Source: Pterobdella sp. o SKG-2022
Lineage: Eukaryota; Annelida; Clitellata; Hirudinida; Piscicolidae
DNA length: 64,000 nucleotides
Assembly: GCA_964035795.1 (NCBI GenBank)
Contig: OZ038320.1
Coordinates: 12,436,118 to 12,500,117 of the forward strand
Direction: 5' to 3'
Part shown: one piece after another, positions 13,401 to 25,400 of the stretch
Layout: every line of letters starts with the position of its first letter
Numbering within the stretch: the first letter of the stretch is position 1
The notes under the pieces: generated by a model
What the model was told of the DNA's origin: nothing
Database searches by the model: none
Seen by the model: the letters and a program-made list of their open reading frames with translations, nothing else
Made by a program: the position numbers and the translations under genes

Positions 13401-16400
13401 AAGAATGGCGGTTTGAAGGTCTTGAACGGACTGATATTGTTTTCCGTTTTGATAAACCTTTTTTGTCAAATAACCCAAAACGTTTTCAATAAGGTTTAGG
13501 TGTAGACTCTTTGATGGCCTTTCGAGAACATTAATTTTTTCTTTGTGAGATCCATTTTGCCAACTTGGACTTATGAATTGCCGCATTGTTTTGTTGGAAA
13601 ATAAATTTCTTGCCATGAAATTTATTCAAAAAGGACAATAAATAGTTTTTCAATGTTTCGGAATATTTTTTTGAGTTCTGTCATTCTGTCATAATTGCCA
13701 AGTCGGTTTTTCCTTCCACGCTGATTCTGCCCCAAACCATCACTGATTCTCCTCCGCCAACACGCTTTTTAAAAATTTTTGAATCTTTACGTAAATCATG
13801 CCAGTAATACTGACATCCACCTGGTTTATCAAAAATGAATTTTTTTTCGTCAGAAAAAATTATTTCGTCCCATTCGAACTACCAAAAATTTTTCTCCTCG
13901 GCAAACTTCATTATTTCCTCTTTATAGTGAGCGAAATCACATTGGAAGCACCATATTTTTCAAACAAATTTTGCTTTATAGAAATTTTTTTGAAACACTG
14001 AAATTATCATATAAAAGCTTAGTAAAAATAAATAAAAGTAGTGTTTTTCAAAAAACAAAAAAAAAATTTTCAGAAAGATATATAACAAATAACAAAAAGG
14101 GGTAGCGAAATTTATTGTGCGCAGAAACTAAAACCAATCTTTTAATCATCAGAAGAACCATATTATTTATTTTGATACTTTGTAATCTTATCTTTATTTA
14201 ATATAACATCAATACAATGTTTTTTCATTGACCTACTCAACTTTATTGGCCTATCATGAACAATATTGTTCCACGCTTCAAAAATTACATTTTTCAAGTC
14301 CTTTTTTGACCAATATTGCTTTCCATTCGCATAAACCAGTCTTGAAATATCACCCCTTAAATTTCCAATTGGATTCAAGTCAGGAGACTTGGAAACCCAT
14401 AGAAGAATGGGCATTTCCATGTTCATTAACCAGTCTTGTTTCGGTAGAGGCATGGATTGGCGCTAAATCTTGCTGAAAAATATATCTATCGGTATGATAT
14501 TCACGCACAAATGGCAATATATATTCATTTAGCGTACGAATGTGATTCCCTGATTTTTGATTACCTCCTAAGATTGCTAGTTTTGACTTACCGAAAACAC
14601 TAAACGCATCCCAAACCATCAAAAATCCACCACCAGATTGACGTTTCGAAAATGTTATTTCTTTCATTCTTGAGTCATGCCAATAGAATTTAAAACCACC
14701 TGGTCCATCTAAATTCCATTTTTTTTTCGTCAGACCATACAATTTGACTTCATTCATCATCCCAATAGATCCTTTCGTTGCACCATTTCCATCTATTTTT
14801 TTGATGTCGTTTCGTCAGAACTAGAGACGCCTTCATTTTCTTATATTGCAAATTGGGGTCGGAAGCTAAAATTTGTTGCACTCTTCGCTCGCAAATAGCT
14901 AAATTCAGAGTATTTTTTATTTTCTTTGCTGATAAACTATTTGAAGCAATGCGTTTCAAATTTCTCTTATCTCTAGGTGTCATTTTTGAATGTCCTTTGC
15001 TTTTTTTTGATTTCGGATGTTTTAAAAACTTATGGACGACTCTAGAACTTCTTATTTCTGAAGTTATCTTTTTTCCACTCATTCCAGTTTTATGGTGAGC
15101 TAAAATAGTAATTTTTTCTTTTTCTGATAAACCTTTACCTGAACCCATATTTCGTAGTGAAAATAAGAATAATAGATGATTTAAAGTAAAGGAATATGTA
15201 AAAATGCTTCATATATTCAATATTTAATATTAATGGAATGTTTTATTAAGTATTATAGACGGACAGAAGATTTTTCTCTTAGTGGGTACAATGAATTTCG
15301 CGGCGCTTTTTGTAAATAGTGATGGACCTATATAAAAATTTAACTTTGGTTTTTTTGAAAAATACTGTATTTATTTATTTTTATTAATCGTCAATACAGT
15401 AATTTTATTTTTTTATAAAAATTTTTAGAAGTGGAAAAAAGTGTAAAAAATATGGTGCGTCCAATGTGATTTCGCTCACTGTATGAGCTGTCTTCAAGTC
15501 TGATGCTGGTTTGCGTTTTGAATACTGCAGACTTTCAGAATCCTTCAACACTCGACGTATTGTGGATGCAAGAACAGGCAAATCCATTGATTTTTTTATT
15601 GTTGTTGAAGAGATTCCTTGTTGCGAAGCGGTCCTAACAATGTTGCGAACATCTCTTTTGGTCAATTTTTTCTTTCTTTCTCGTGTTTTTTTAAACTTCG
15701 AGTTGTTCAAATTTTTCAAATAGTATCTTATTGTCAATTTCGAGCGTTTTAGCTGTTTGGCAATTTTTCTGTTGCTCCAACCCTCCCTTTTACATACTGA
15801 AAGTTCAACCTTCTCTTTTTCAGATAAGTGATTGAATTTTTTCATAATTTCTTCAAATAATTGAATCACAATGATACTCGTTCACGAAAATAATTATAAG
15901 CGCCAAAAGAAACTGAATAGTTTACATTTATCGCTCAAAGAAAAGATGATCGAGTTAAAGGTGCGCGAATTATTTTGAGCAGATTTTTCAAAGACGATTG
16001 TTTGAAAACATCAAAAAATACTTTATTTTGATGTTTTTTTGTCACGTTGCTTATTTTTCAAAAGATTTTCAATGATATAATTGAAGTTGAAAAAATCAAT
16101 TCTGGTCAAAAGTTATTCAAATTTTTAGAGTGCGCGAATTTTTGTGAGCTGCACTATACATACGTGCGTGATCATTCCTTGCAGATCTGCTCAAGTTCAA
16201 CACAAGAGTTTATAAATAATGGAAAATTATTAACAACACATAGAAAGAATTAATTTTCAATAAAATACTCCAATGTTAAAAAGTTTTGTTTATTCATTGA
16301 ATTTTTAATTTTTTTCTGTTGAAACATAGGAGAAAGATTTTTCATTTTAATATAATAGATAGATCGATTTTATCGAAAACTTATTCACTATATCTGTCAT

Positions 16401-19400
16401 TTATCTTATTTAATATGATGATTAATTACTTTAAATTAATAGAAAAAAATTTTTATTTCTTATATTCACGATTTTTTACACAGTTGAGCAGTCGTTGAAC
16501 CGGCAAGATAATATAAAATCAAAAACTGAAGAAGGTTATAATAATTTTTTATTTACAAAAATTTATGAAACTCAATAATTTTTAGTTTTTCAATAAATTT
16601 TTTTTTTCTGTGAATTTTTTTTTCTTGAAAACCATGCGGCTAAAACGGTCTTACGAGCTGGTTACCAGTGACTGTCCTGATCGCTTTCAATGGCTACCAG
16701 CTTCCCAAAAAAAAAAATTTGAAATTTTATGGCTCATTGCAGTTTTAGCAAACTTAAAACAAACTGCCTATCTTTTTGATCTTTGGTCTATTGGGCACAC
16801 CCATCAACCACTCAGAACTTTGGATTTTGGTTTCCAGCTTCATCAACCTGTTTCTTCAAGCTTGTTCTTAAGTAGCTTTTTTCTCACTATGATCAACATT
16901 TAAAAAACTCTCTTCTACCTATTTGCGCTTATCAGCTTTTCTAAAAAATTTTCGCAAACTTTTAAATACTCACTTATTCTTAATTCCTTACAAACTTTTG
17001 AGTTCTACTGATGAATTTTTTTTTTTGTAAATTGCGCGTTTTGAAAATCTTAATATTAATAGTAATTGAATCATATTGAAAATGAGGAAATCAAGTTTTT
17101 CGAGTGAAAATTTAAAATAAGAGCAAATGAAGGTAACAAAACTTTCTTCATATTTCCAGAACCCTCTATTCTGATAAAAGAAGAAAGAAAAAAAGTGGAG
17201 CCATTAGATTACGGTTGTATAAACCAAATTGAATTTTTTTATAAATATCAAAAATACATTTTATCATGTTGGCTCTTTCCACCTTGAATGTTGTAATGGT
17301 TGACAGTGATTTAGCGGGTAGTTAGGCGTGAACGTTTTTAGTTCTTAGAAAAGTTTTTTCCAGCTAAAACCCTACTAAATAGTCTAAAAATTATTTCTGT
17401 TAGTATTTTATGTTTTAATAAGTTTAAAGTATCTTTGTTAAAAAGCAAACGTTTACCGAACGTGAACAAACATCAATTCATGAAATTCTTTTTGTATGAG
17501 AAGTAATAAGCTAAAATAATCGAGAGTGATTAGTGCAAAAGAAGGTAATTTTAATGATATAAAAACGAATGGTAAAGAATATTTAAGAAAAAAAATGAGT
17601 CAAATTCAAGGTGTGGTAGAGGCAGAGTGCAAATTTTTCTTGTGTCTTTAATGTTATGTGGGAACAAAAATTGACCAAATGAGTATCCCTTATCATGGCT
17701 GCAAGCATTGCTATTATTCAGTTTATTAAATACATTAGATTATATTTCTGTAAATGTTCCAGTAACTTAAGTTGACAACAGTTTTCTTAGATTATTCATA
17801 CTATTTTATTATAATTAAACTAAGCCATTCTATTTAGAATAAACTTTATGGGTTGCCAGTCAAAACTATCATCTCACTCAAAAATATCGGAATTCAAAAT
17901 TTACCGTTTTCAAATTTCGACAGCTTGCTTGGCCGTAGTTAACTAGAATCATAGACTAAGCCAAATAACAATGATAGTAGAATATCGGGTTTTTGATGCC
18001 TGTTACCGGAGTCTATTGTTATCAAGATTATAACATGAAAGCAGCCTCGAACTATAGACCCTAAATTTCATGAAGCTTAACGTAGATGTTCAGAATATAC
18101 AAAACCTGTAGAAACTACTTAAAAGGAATCCTAATTTAACAAATTAATCAAGCCATTTTTAAAAATTATTAAAAGATCACAAATGTGTGAATTGCTACTA
18201 CCAATAAAATGCTTTAGTCAGACTCAATTATTGGACTCGATCTTTACTGGTAGTAAACACAATATATATGATGAGTGTGATCATTAAAACCTAAAACGAT
18301 GCAAAATACGCGGAATTTTAAATTGTTTAGTTTTAAGAAAAAACTTAAAATTTAACGAATCATTTAATTGAACTTCGTCAAGAAGCTTCATTCCTTTAGA
18401 CAGAATGGTCGTTATGAGTTTCAAAAAAGTGAATAAGCTTTATCAACAATGTTTGATAAAATGCTTGAAGTAACCACATCATTTTAATTATAAAAATCCA
18501 ATATAATTGAATAAAATAAATGTCGTGAAACAGGAATGATACATATCACTTGTTTGGTTCAACAATTGCTAAACATCCTGGTTAGGAAATCATTTTAATA
18601 ATTCACATTTCAAAGATATTTATTGATTTTAATTATTTATATATTTATCATTAAAACAATTGTAAATACAATCAAATTAAAGCTTTTAACACAGTACATT
18701 AATTAACCCCTTCCCTAGTCTTATCTTCCATTGGAGGGGCCTTCAAAAATACGAATGGATGAGAAAATTTATCAAGCTATTGATGCCTGGCAAGCTGTTT
18801 CTGAGTTTTTGAAAGAGTCTTCAGTTCAATTTTTTAACATTGAAATCGGTTTGTTTTCAAGATTTTATGTTCTTTTAAGAACTGGTTCAAATCTTAACTT
18901 TTTTGCATATATTACCAAATTTTCATAGCTTATTGAATTGTATATTGAATTAAAGTTTTTAAAAGTTTCTAGAAAAATGACAGACACAATTTTTTTAATT
19001 CCAATTGTTTTATGAAACGTGAAGAAAAATGTTTTTAATGATTAATTACCAGTTAATAATAATAATATGCTCCAAAAAAGCATTTTTAATCGAACGAACA
19101 TTTATGTAACATCAATTTTGCTTCATGTAACAAAGCCATAAATAATTTTCATAAGCTTCAAATAAAATGACATTGGAAATGCTTTTAAGGCAGAGAATTG
19201 ATGAAGGAGAATGGATCTGACAAAGAATTTGAATATTCTTTGGTTGAAGAAAATCAAAAAACAAAAGATGACGAAGCTAAAAACCTTTTAAAACCTAAAA
19301 AATCCAGTCTCAAATCTGATACATTGGAAAATGCTTCTAGAAACGAGATAGAAAAAAGTTAGCTCAAATTTCATTTTTTGAAAAAAAAAATTTAATAGTT

Positions 19401-22400
19401 TTAAATGAATTTTTCATTTCTTCAATAAATAGATGTTTCAAGTACTCATAATTTTATACTCGTATGAGATAGCACCCCAAAAATATTCATTGATTCTAGG
19501 TTGAAAAAAAGATAAATTACCTTATCTAAATTTTTTTTTGCATGTCATGATAAATTAAAGCGGTTTAGAATTAAATTTATAATTGTGCATACAATGCATA
19601 CAAGAGATTGAAATGCTTTTCAAAAACAGATTATGTAACCTGTATAGAGTTTAAAATATTTCTAAAACAGTAGAGAAATTTATCATTTTTTAAAACAATT
19701 TTAAAATCTTTCTGTTTATCATATTATATGTGGACTTTTGAATTTTTTTGAAATGGAAAATTAATATTCAAGTTGTTTTTCCACCATTAAGCTCAGTTCA
19801 ATGAAGAATACGAAAAACTGAAGAAGGAAATACCTGAGCTAACGTTTGAAGTTTTCAAATACTTCAGGGATTTAGAAATTGATTTTATTGAGCTCACACA
19901 AAAAAGGTTGTACTTTCTTCACACAATGACTTATTTTCAATACTGAAAGCTTATAATCTCAAACCAGGTGGAAGTTCAAAACACCTTACGAAATCCTCAA
20001 TGAAGCTCTAATCGCTATTAACGGTTTCATTATTTTTGTTTTGGCAAATAAATTTTGTAGCTTTTATAAACTTTTACATAAAAAATTGATTCCTTCTTCA
20101 TTTATAGATTTCATAACTAGCATTTTATCAAGTAATTTCAGTTTCATACTTTATAACCTAAAATTTCATCGAATTTTTTATCCTGTAAGCTGGTTGAATA
20201 AAAATTTTTTACAAAAATAGCAATCTATAAGTCATTTCATAAGCATTGAACGCACTTTGAGCAATAGGTGGCGTTATAAAGTATCAAAGACAGTCACTGA
20301 CCTTACCATGAACCCTATATAAATATGAGCCATAGGGCAGAGCATGGAAAATCATTCGGAACTTGTCACCATTTTCAATCATTTCATGGTCAAAATGTGC
20401 CTCATCCTTTCTATTTGAAAGATCACTGAGCAAAAAACCTACATACCTCACAGCATAAGGCAAAATTAAAAGCTTATAAAATAGATTTGCTTTTGAAACG
20501 TTGAAACGTCACACTAGAGGCCAGTCTAAGAAAGAAAAAAAACATCTATAATTTTTTTTATAGTTTTTAATTGAAAAATTCTAAAAATTTTCATTTAAAA
20601 TTGATAATTGAAATAAAATGTAAAATGTAAACTTTCATTGTTAATCAGCTTAAAAATTTGGTCATCAGATGCGTTCGAGTTCAAAGCACAAGAAGGTATC
20701 AAATACCAAGAAAACCCGCATCCCACATTACAAGAAGTTCAATTTTAACAAATATTATTAACAATTATTTATGTTTCAATCAATGGAAAGAATGTTCATC
20801 AAATATATTTAGAAAAATTTTTTTTTGGCTTTATAAATGATAAAATTTTCAAGGTCGATAAAATTGATTTTGAAGCAACAAAAACATTAGAAGAGGTTAG
20901 ACCAACTCATTTGATCAAATATCCTTTACTAAAACATACATTTATTTTAGCTAGAAACAAAAAGTGAGATTAATAAAGTCATAGAAACAACCAAAGTTGA
21001 AGAAACCGATGCTTCTGGCGACGAAAAGACAAATATTAATTTTGGAGATGCTTTGTATTTCTGCCCGGTGTTGCTCAAAAATGAAATTGCCTGGCCTGCC
21101 ACTCCGGAGTTTTCTGCTACATATCGAGAAAAAATTTATTTTCTCTCTAGTCAAAAAGCTTTAAATATTTTTATTAAAAACCCAAAAGAATACGTGAGCG
21201 ATAAAATGCCTTTGAAGGTTTAAATCGAGTTTTTAAATTATTTTTTCACCTATTTCTTTAATTTAAACCTTATATTTATTTCAGTTAATTCTATTCAATT
21301 TTTTTTTGATGAATATAATAATAATAAAATAAGAAATGGAAATTGAAATGAGACGCTCCTATTTTTTTATAATGAAAAAGCTATTTTTGAAAACGGTGTT
21401 AGATTTGAATAATTTTTTTTCTTTTTTATTTTCCAACAAAACACATGTTTTTATTTTTCAAAATGGTGAAAAAATTGAATCTAAAAAAAGAGAAGAATAC
21501 AAAGTTATATGAGAAAAGGAAATTAACTAGAAACAGAATAAAGAAACGAAACTAACTAATTAAAACANNNNNNNNNNNNNNNNNNNNNNNNNNNNNNNNN
21601 NNNNNNNNNNNNNNNNNNNNNNNNNNNNNNNNNNNNNNNNNNNNNNNNNNNNNNNNNNNNNNNNNNNNNNNNNNNNNNNNNNNNNNNNNNNNNNNNNNNN
21701 NNNNNNNNNNNNNNNNNNNNNNNNNNNNNNNNNNNNNNNNNNNNNNNNNNNNNNNNNNNNNNNNNNNATTGTTACAAAATAAAAAGGCAAGAGAAAACAA
21801 AACACAAGTATACGAAAAACTAAGAAAATACCGCACAGCGAATTTCTTGAAAATTACCACGAACAATGACCAGTGACAAACTTTCAAACAACCATTTAGA
21901 TTCTTTGGGCTCATCTTTAGCTATGCGTTTTCCCGAATCGGACTGAAATGAAAAAGCATGATTACCAAAGATACTAGAGGTTTCAACTGCTAACGAGACA
22001 AAAATATGGGTATCTGCAAGGCTTTGATATTTTTGTGTTTTGGCTATTTCTGCTTGTTGGGAAGCCCAGCCGGGATTGGCTACAGTTTGTAGCAAGTTTG
22101 AAGTAGAAAAAAAATCGTCTAAGATGAGGCATTTGCCAGCCTTATAAGAGAAAATGGTAAGCCCATCAAGCCGTTTACCGTCTCCTCTGTCAAGGTTTAG
22201 TGGTTTTAGCTGACTGAAAAATCTAGCTTTTTCTAGGGCGCGTTTGGTTGAATCGTTCAATACATGATGTCTAGGTATGCGTCCAGTACTTAATTTGCAA
22301 GATAATGAATGTCTGCCAAGATCGTCTATATTGAGCTCCGAGGATAAAAGCAATTCAAGGCGGAGAGTATTTAGCAATCTTGAAAGATTCGTCGTCTAGC

Positions 22401-25400
22401 AGCCTGTCTGTTGCGGAGTTTGGCAAACAGTTCATCCAGGCACAATAGCAATTTTGTGAGAAAAAAACTAAAAATGCAAGTTTGTGTTGATACAAAGCTT
22501 TTTTGAATTGGCTGTATAACGCTTCACACAGATTCATCCCAATTGTGTTGGATTTCAGGGTTGGAGGGAATCTTAAGATCTTTTTCAACCCAGGCTTCCA
22601 TCGATGCAATGAATTCGACCTTTGACTGGTGTCCTTTAGTGTTATCAGAGATCAAAAACCGACATGCTACGCGTGAGAAAAGGTAAGCTGGAAGTGCAAG
22701 ATCGGGAAGTAACGAAGACCAATTCTCCCATGTCTAACCGGAAGTTTTGCTTGCAACCAGCCTGTGTCATCAAAATTACTATTTCGAATTTTGGCGGGTT
22801 CTTTTTTAAGCGCTTGCTCATATTTTATTAGAAGCACATGTACGAGATAGCTAGGGGAGCACCTTTGAATGAAAAGAAGTTTGTGTATAGCAAGACAATT
22901 TTTAAGAAGAAAAAACGCTTAATGGGCATTTAAATGAGACTATCTATGAATCGTTTTCAGCAGTTGGGAGTGTTTGGCTGAAAATGAATCTTTGACTGCA
23001 GAGCTAAAAATTAGTGCGTCAAGCATTATTAGTTCCTCATGAGAGGTGACCTGGACTTTTTTCAGTATTCCTCGAATTCTTTCCAAAGCCTTTTGAAAGT
23101 CGATCACGTCCAGATTTAAATTTACGACCTCAGATTTGAACGCGTTCATTTCAAGGCCAATCATAAAAAGGGCAGAAATGATGGTTTCCAAATCATGAAT
23201 GATTTTGTCAACTGGTCCTTCTAAAGTAGCATTTTCTAAATACTATATATTAAGTGGTGCGGAAACCGACTTTGCTATGTCGTCAACAGCTAAAGCGACT
23301 AGTAGGGAACCAATAGAATAATCTTGTTGAACTCCGGATGTTGATGATATATTTGGTCCCTACAGAAAAGTTCGCTTTGATGCTGGTAAGTGAGCCAAGC
23401 TAGGTTGCAAACAGAGGAGGCACGGTGGTGACATAGTTAGAGAAGATGATCGCGGTGAACGGAGTTAGACGCGTTTTTCAGATAGAGCTTAATCAGAATA
23501 CTTTTAGAAGAAGCGTTGTTCTGATTATCAGAAATATAGTCACGAATAGAGTGAACGGCCCCTTCATATCCATTAGATTGGTCGGAGCTTAATGGTAAGG
23601 TCATTGACGACCCTACGGGAAATGATTTTGGATGCTAGTCTACGAAACACATTGGTACGAATACCACCATATTTTTTTCGAAGAGCAGTAAGGTTAGCGG
23701 AAAAAATTAACTCGCGAGCATAGAGAGATTGTCACTTAATAAAATATTGCACATTTTAGATATGTAATCTGATAATTTTCTACCAGCTTCAAATGTGGTG
23801 GATGAAGTGAGGTCCTTCAAGTTTTTGGGCCTTAGACCATCTAATTTAGCACTACTGCTAGGAGAAAAAACTTTTTTCTTATCCGATTGGTTTTACCTGA
23901 CTTATTGCGTCAGCCCAAAAAACTTTTTTTATTTGCAGTTTTTAGGAATAATTGTAGCAGTAACCAACGAATTTAATTTTTTTGTAATTACATTTGTTTT
24001 TTGAATACAAACTGTTCTTTTAACCGAAAAATTGACCAGAGCAACTTAAATAATTGTGAATGATTTAACGATCCTAAAAATATCAAGCTCTTACTTCAAT
24101 GTTTTCCCCCTTTAAGTTTGCTGAGTGGCTATATATTTATTTCAAAATTATTATGACTAATTTATTTCAATTTTAACAGACGCCACCATTGCGCTTATTG
24201 ATAATCGGTCCATATGGATCTGGTAAGTCAACGTTGGCGAGAAGGATGAATGATAGATATGGCATCTGCCATATTCAGTTCAAGCAGTTTCTCAAGGTTT
24301 TGAGAAGTTTCTATAACTTAGATGATGAATATAATAAAATGATACATTATAAATATAATGTAACGATTTCATAGATTTTTTTAGCTTATTAACATAAAGT
24401 GAAATAAAAGGTTTGAATAAATAATCATGACACCTATGATATCTTTCTAAACAAACTTAAAATTATTTTAAAATAACTTCAATAAATGAAAAAATTTTAA
24501 TTTTGAGAATTATAAATAAAACTTGCCTCAGTTCATGAAGATATTTTGCTACCATTAACAAATCATTCATAAGTGATGTCTTTGAAAAAAAGGAATCAAA
24601 ATTAATTTTCTTTTCACATAGGAAATGGTAATGTCTTTCCTGGATAAAAGACTTATAAGCTTGATAAGCAATGTGGAAGGAATGGAGGATGACGAGTCAG
24701 AAGCAGAAGATTTTGAATTGCTCGAGTAAAAACGCGTTTCTTAAAAGATCGTTTGTGATTTTGAATATTTGATGACTAAAAGGTTAAACGTTTGTATTCA
24801 GTAAATTGAAAAAAGAATTGAAATTATCATACATTTATTTTCAAATAGATTTAGAAGAACTCTTAGAAAAAAATTTTCATTAAGTTAAAATTTTCAACAA
24901 GTAAAACCTTGTCATAATTCATTATCTAACGGATTATGACAAGGTTTTACTTGTTGAAAATTTTAACTCAATGAAAATTTTTCTCTACGTGCTCTTCCAA
25001 ATCTTTATAATCTGAAGTTTTTACTGTATGAAATTCAACTTTACAAAAAAACTAATTGACAAGATACAGTTTTTAAAGAAATTTTCAATTGAGTAAAGCA
25101 TAGCATATGACTGGAAGATTTTATTTTAGTTAAGAATTGTTTAATGTCTCAAAATTTCCACTTATCTAACATATATATTTAAAATTTTACTACCACTATG
25201 AATTTCTATTGAACGATAAAAAATATTCGAATTAAATTCAAAATCTAATAATCAAATAACTCTATGTGTTTTAGCGAAGAAGAAAAGAAAGAAAAGTTTA
25301 AAACAATAGAAGGAGTAACTTGGGATATAGGATCAATACACGTTATTATTTTCAATTAATAGTGCTTCACACATGTAATCAAATTTTTTAAAATTATATA

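Larger units (their letters stand above)
13168..16154 (-). mobile_element. Tc1/mariner-like transposon (outer), split by another transposon
   Basis: Terminal inverted repeats GTGCAGCTCACAAAAATT at 13168 and its reverse complement ending at 16154 are flanked by TA (13166-13167, 16155-16156). The minus-strand transposase is in two parts. The N-terminal helix-turn-helix part (15869 down to about 15484) includes KREGWSNRKIAKQLKRSKLT. The catalytic part resumes at 13922 and runs to about 13338: IIFSDEKKF, VMVWGRISVEGKTDLAIM, IFQQNNAAIH and LHLNLIENVLGYL. The break is exactly at the TA where the inner element sits. The second catalytic Asp is Asn (QQNNA), and frameshifts and stops are present, so it is inactive. 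It lies in the intron between AK9-like exons 12817-12943 and 16484-16534. Confidence 0.9.

Noticed and set aside
20227..20530. GC-richer intronic stretch with AACGCACTTTGAGCAATAGG, possible SINE tail
   Set aside because: Suggestive of a SINE 3' part, but head and tail are missing and there is no second copy in the window.
21552..21914. Minus-strand ORFs crossing the N gap
   Set aside because: Most of the frame is N; the remainder is the C-terminal end of the decayed LINE and chance sequence.
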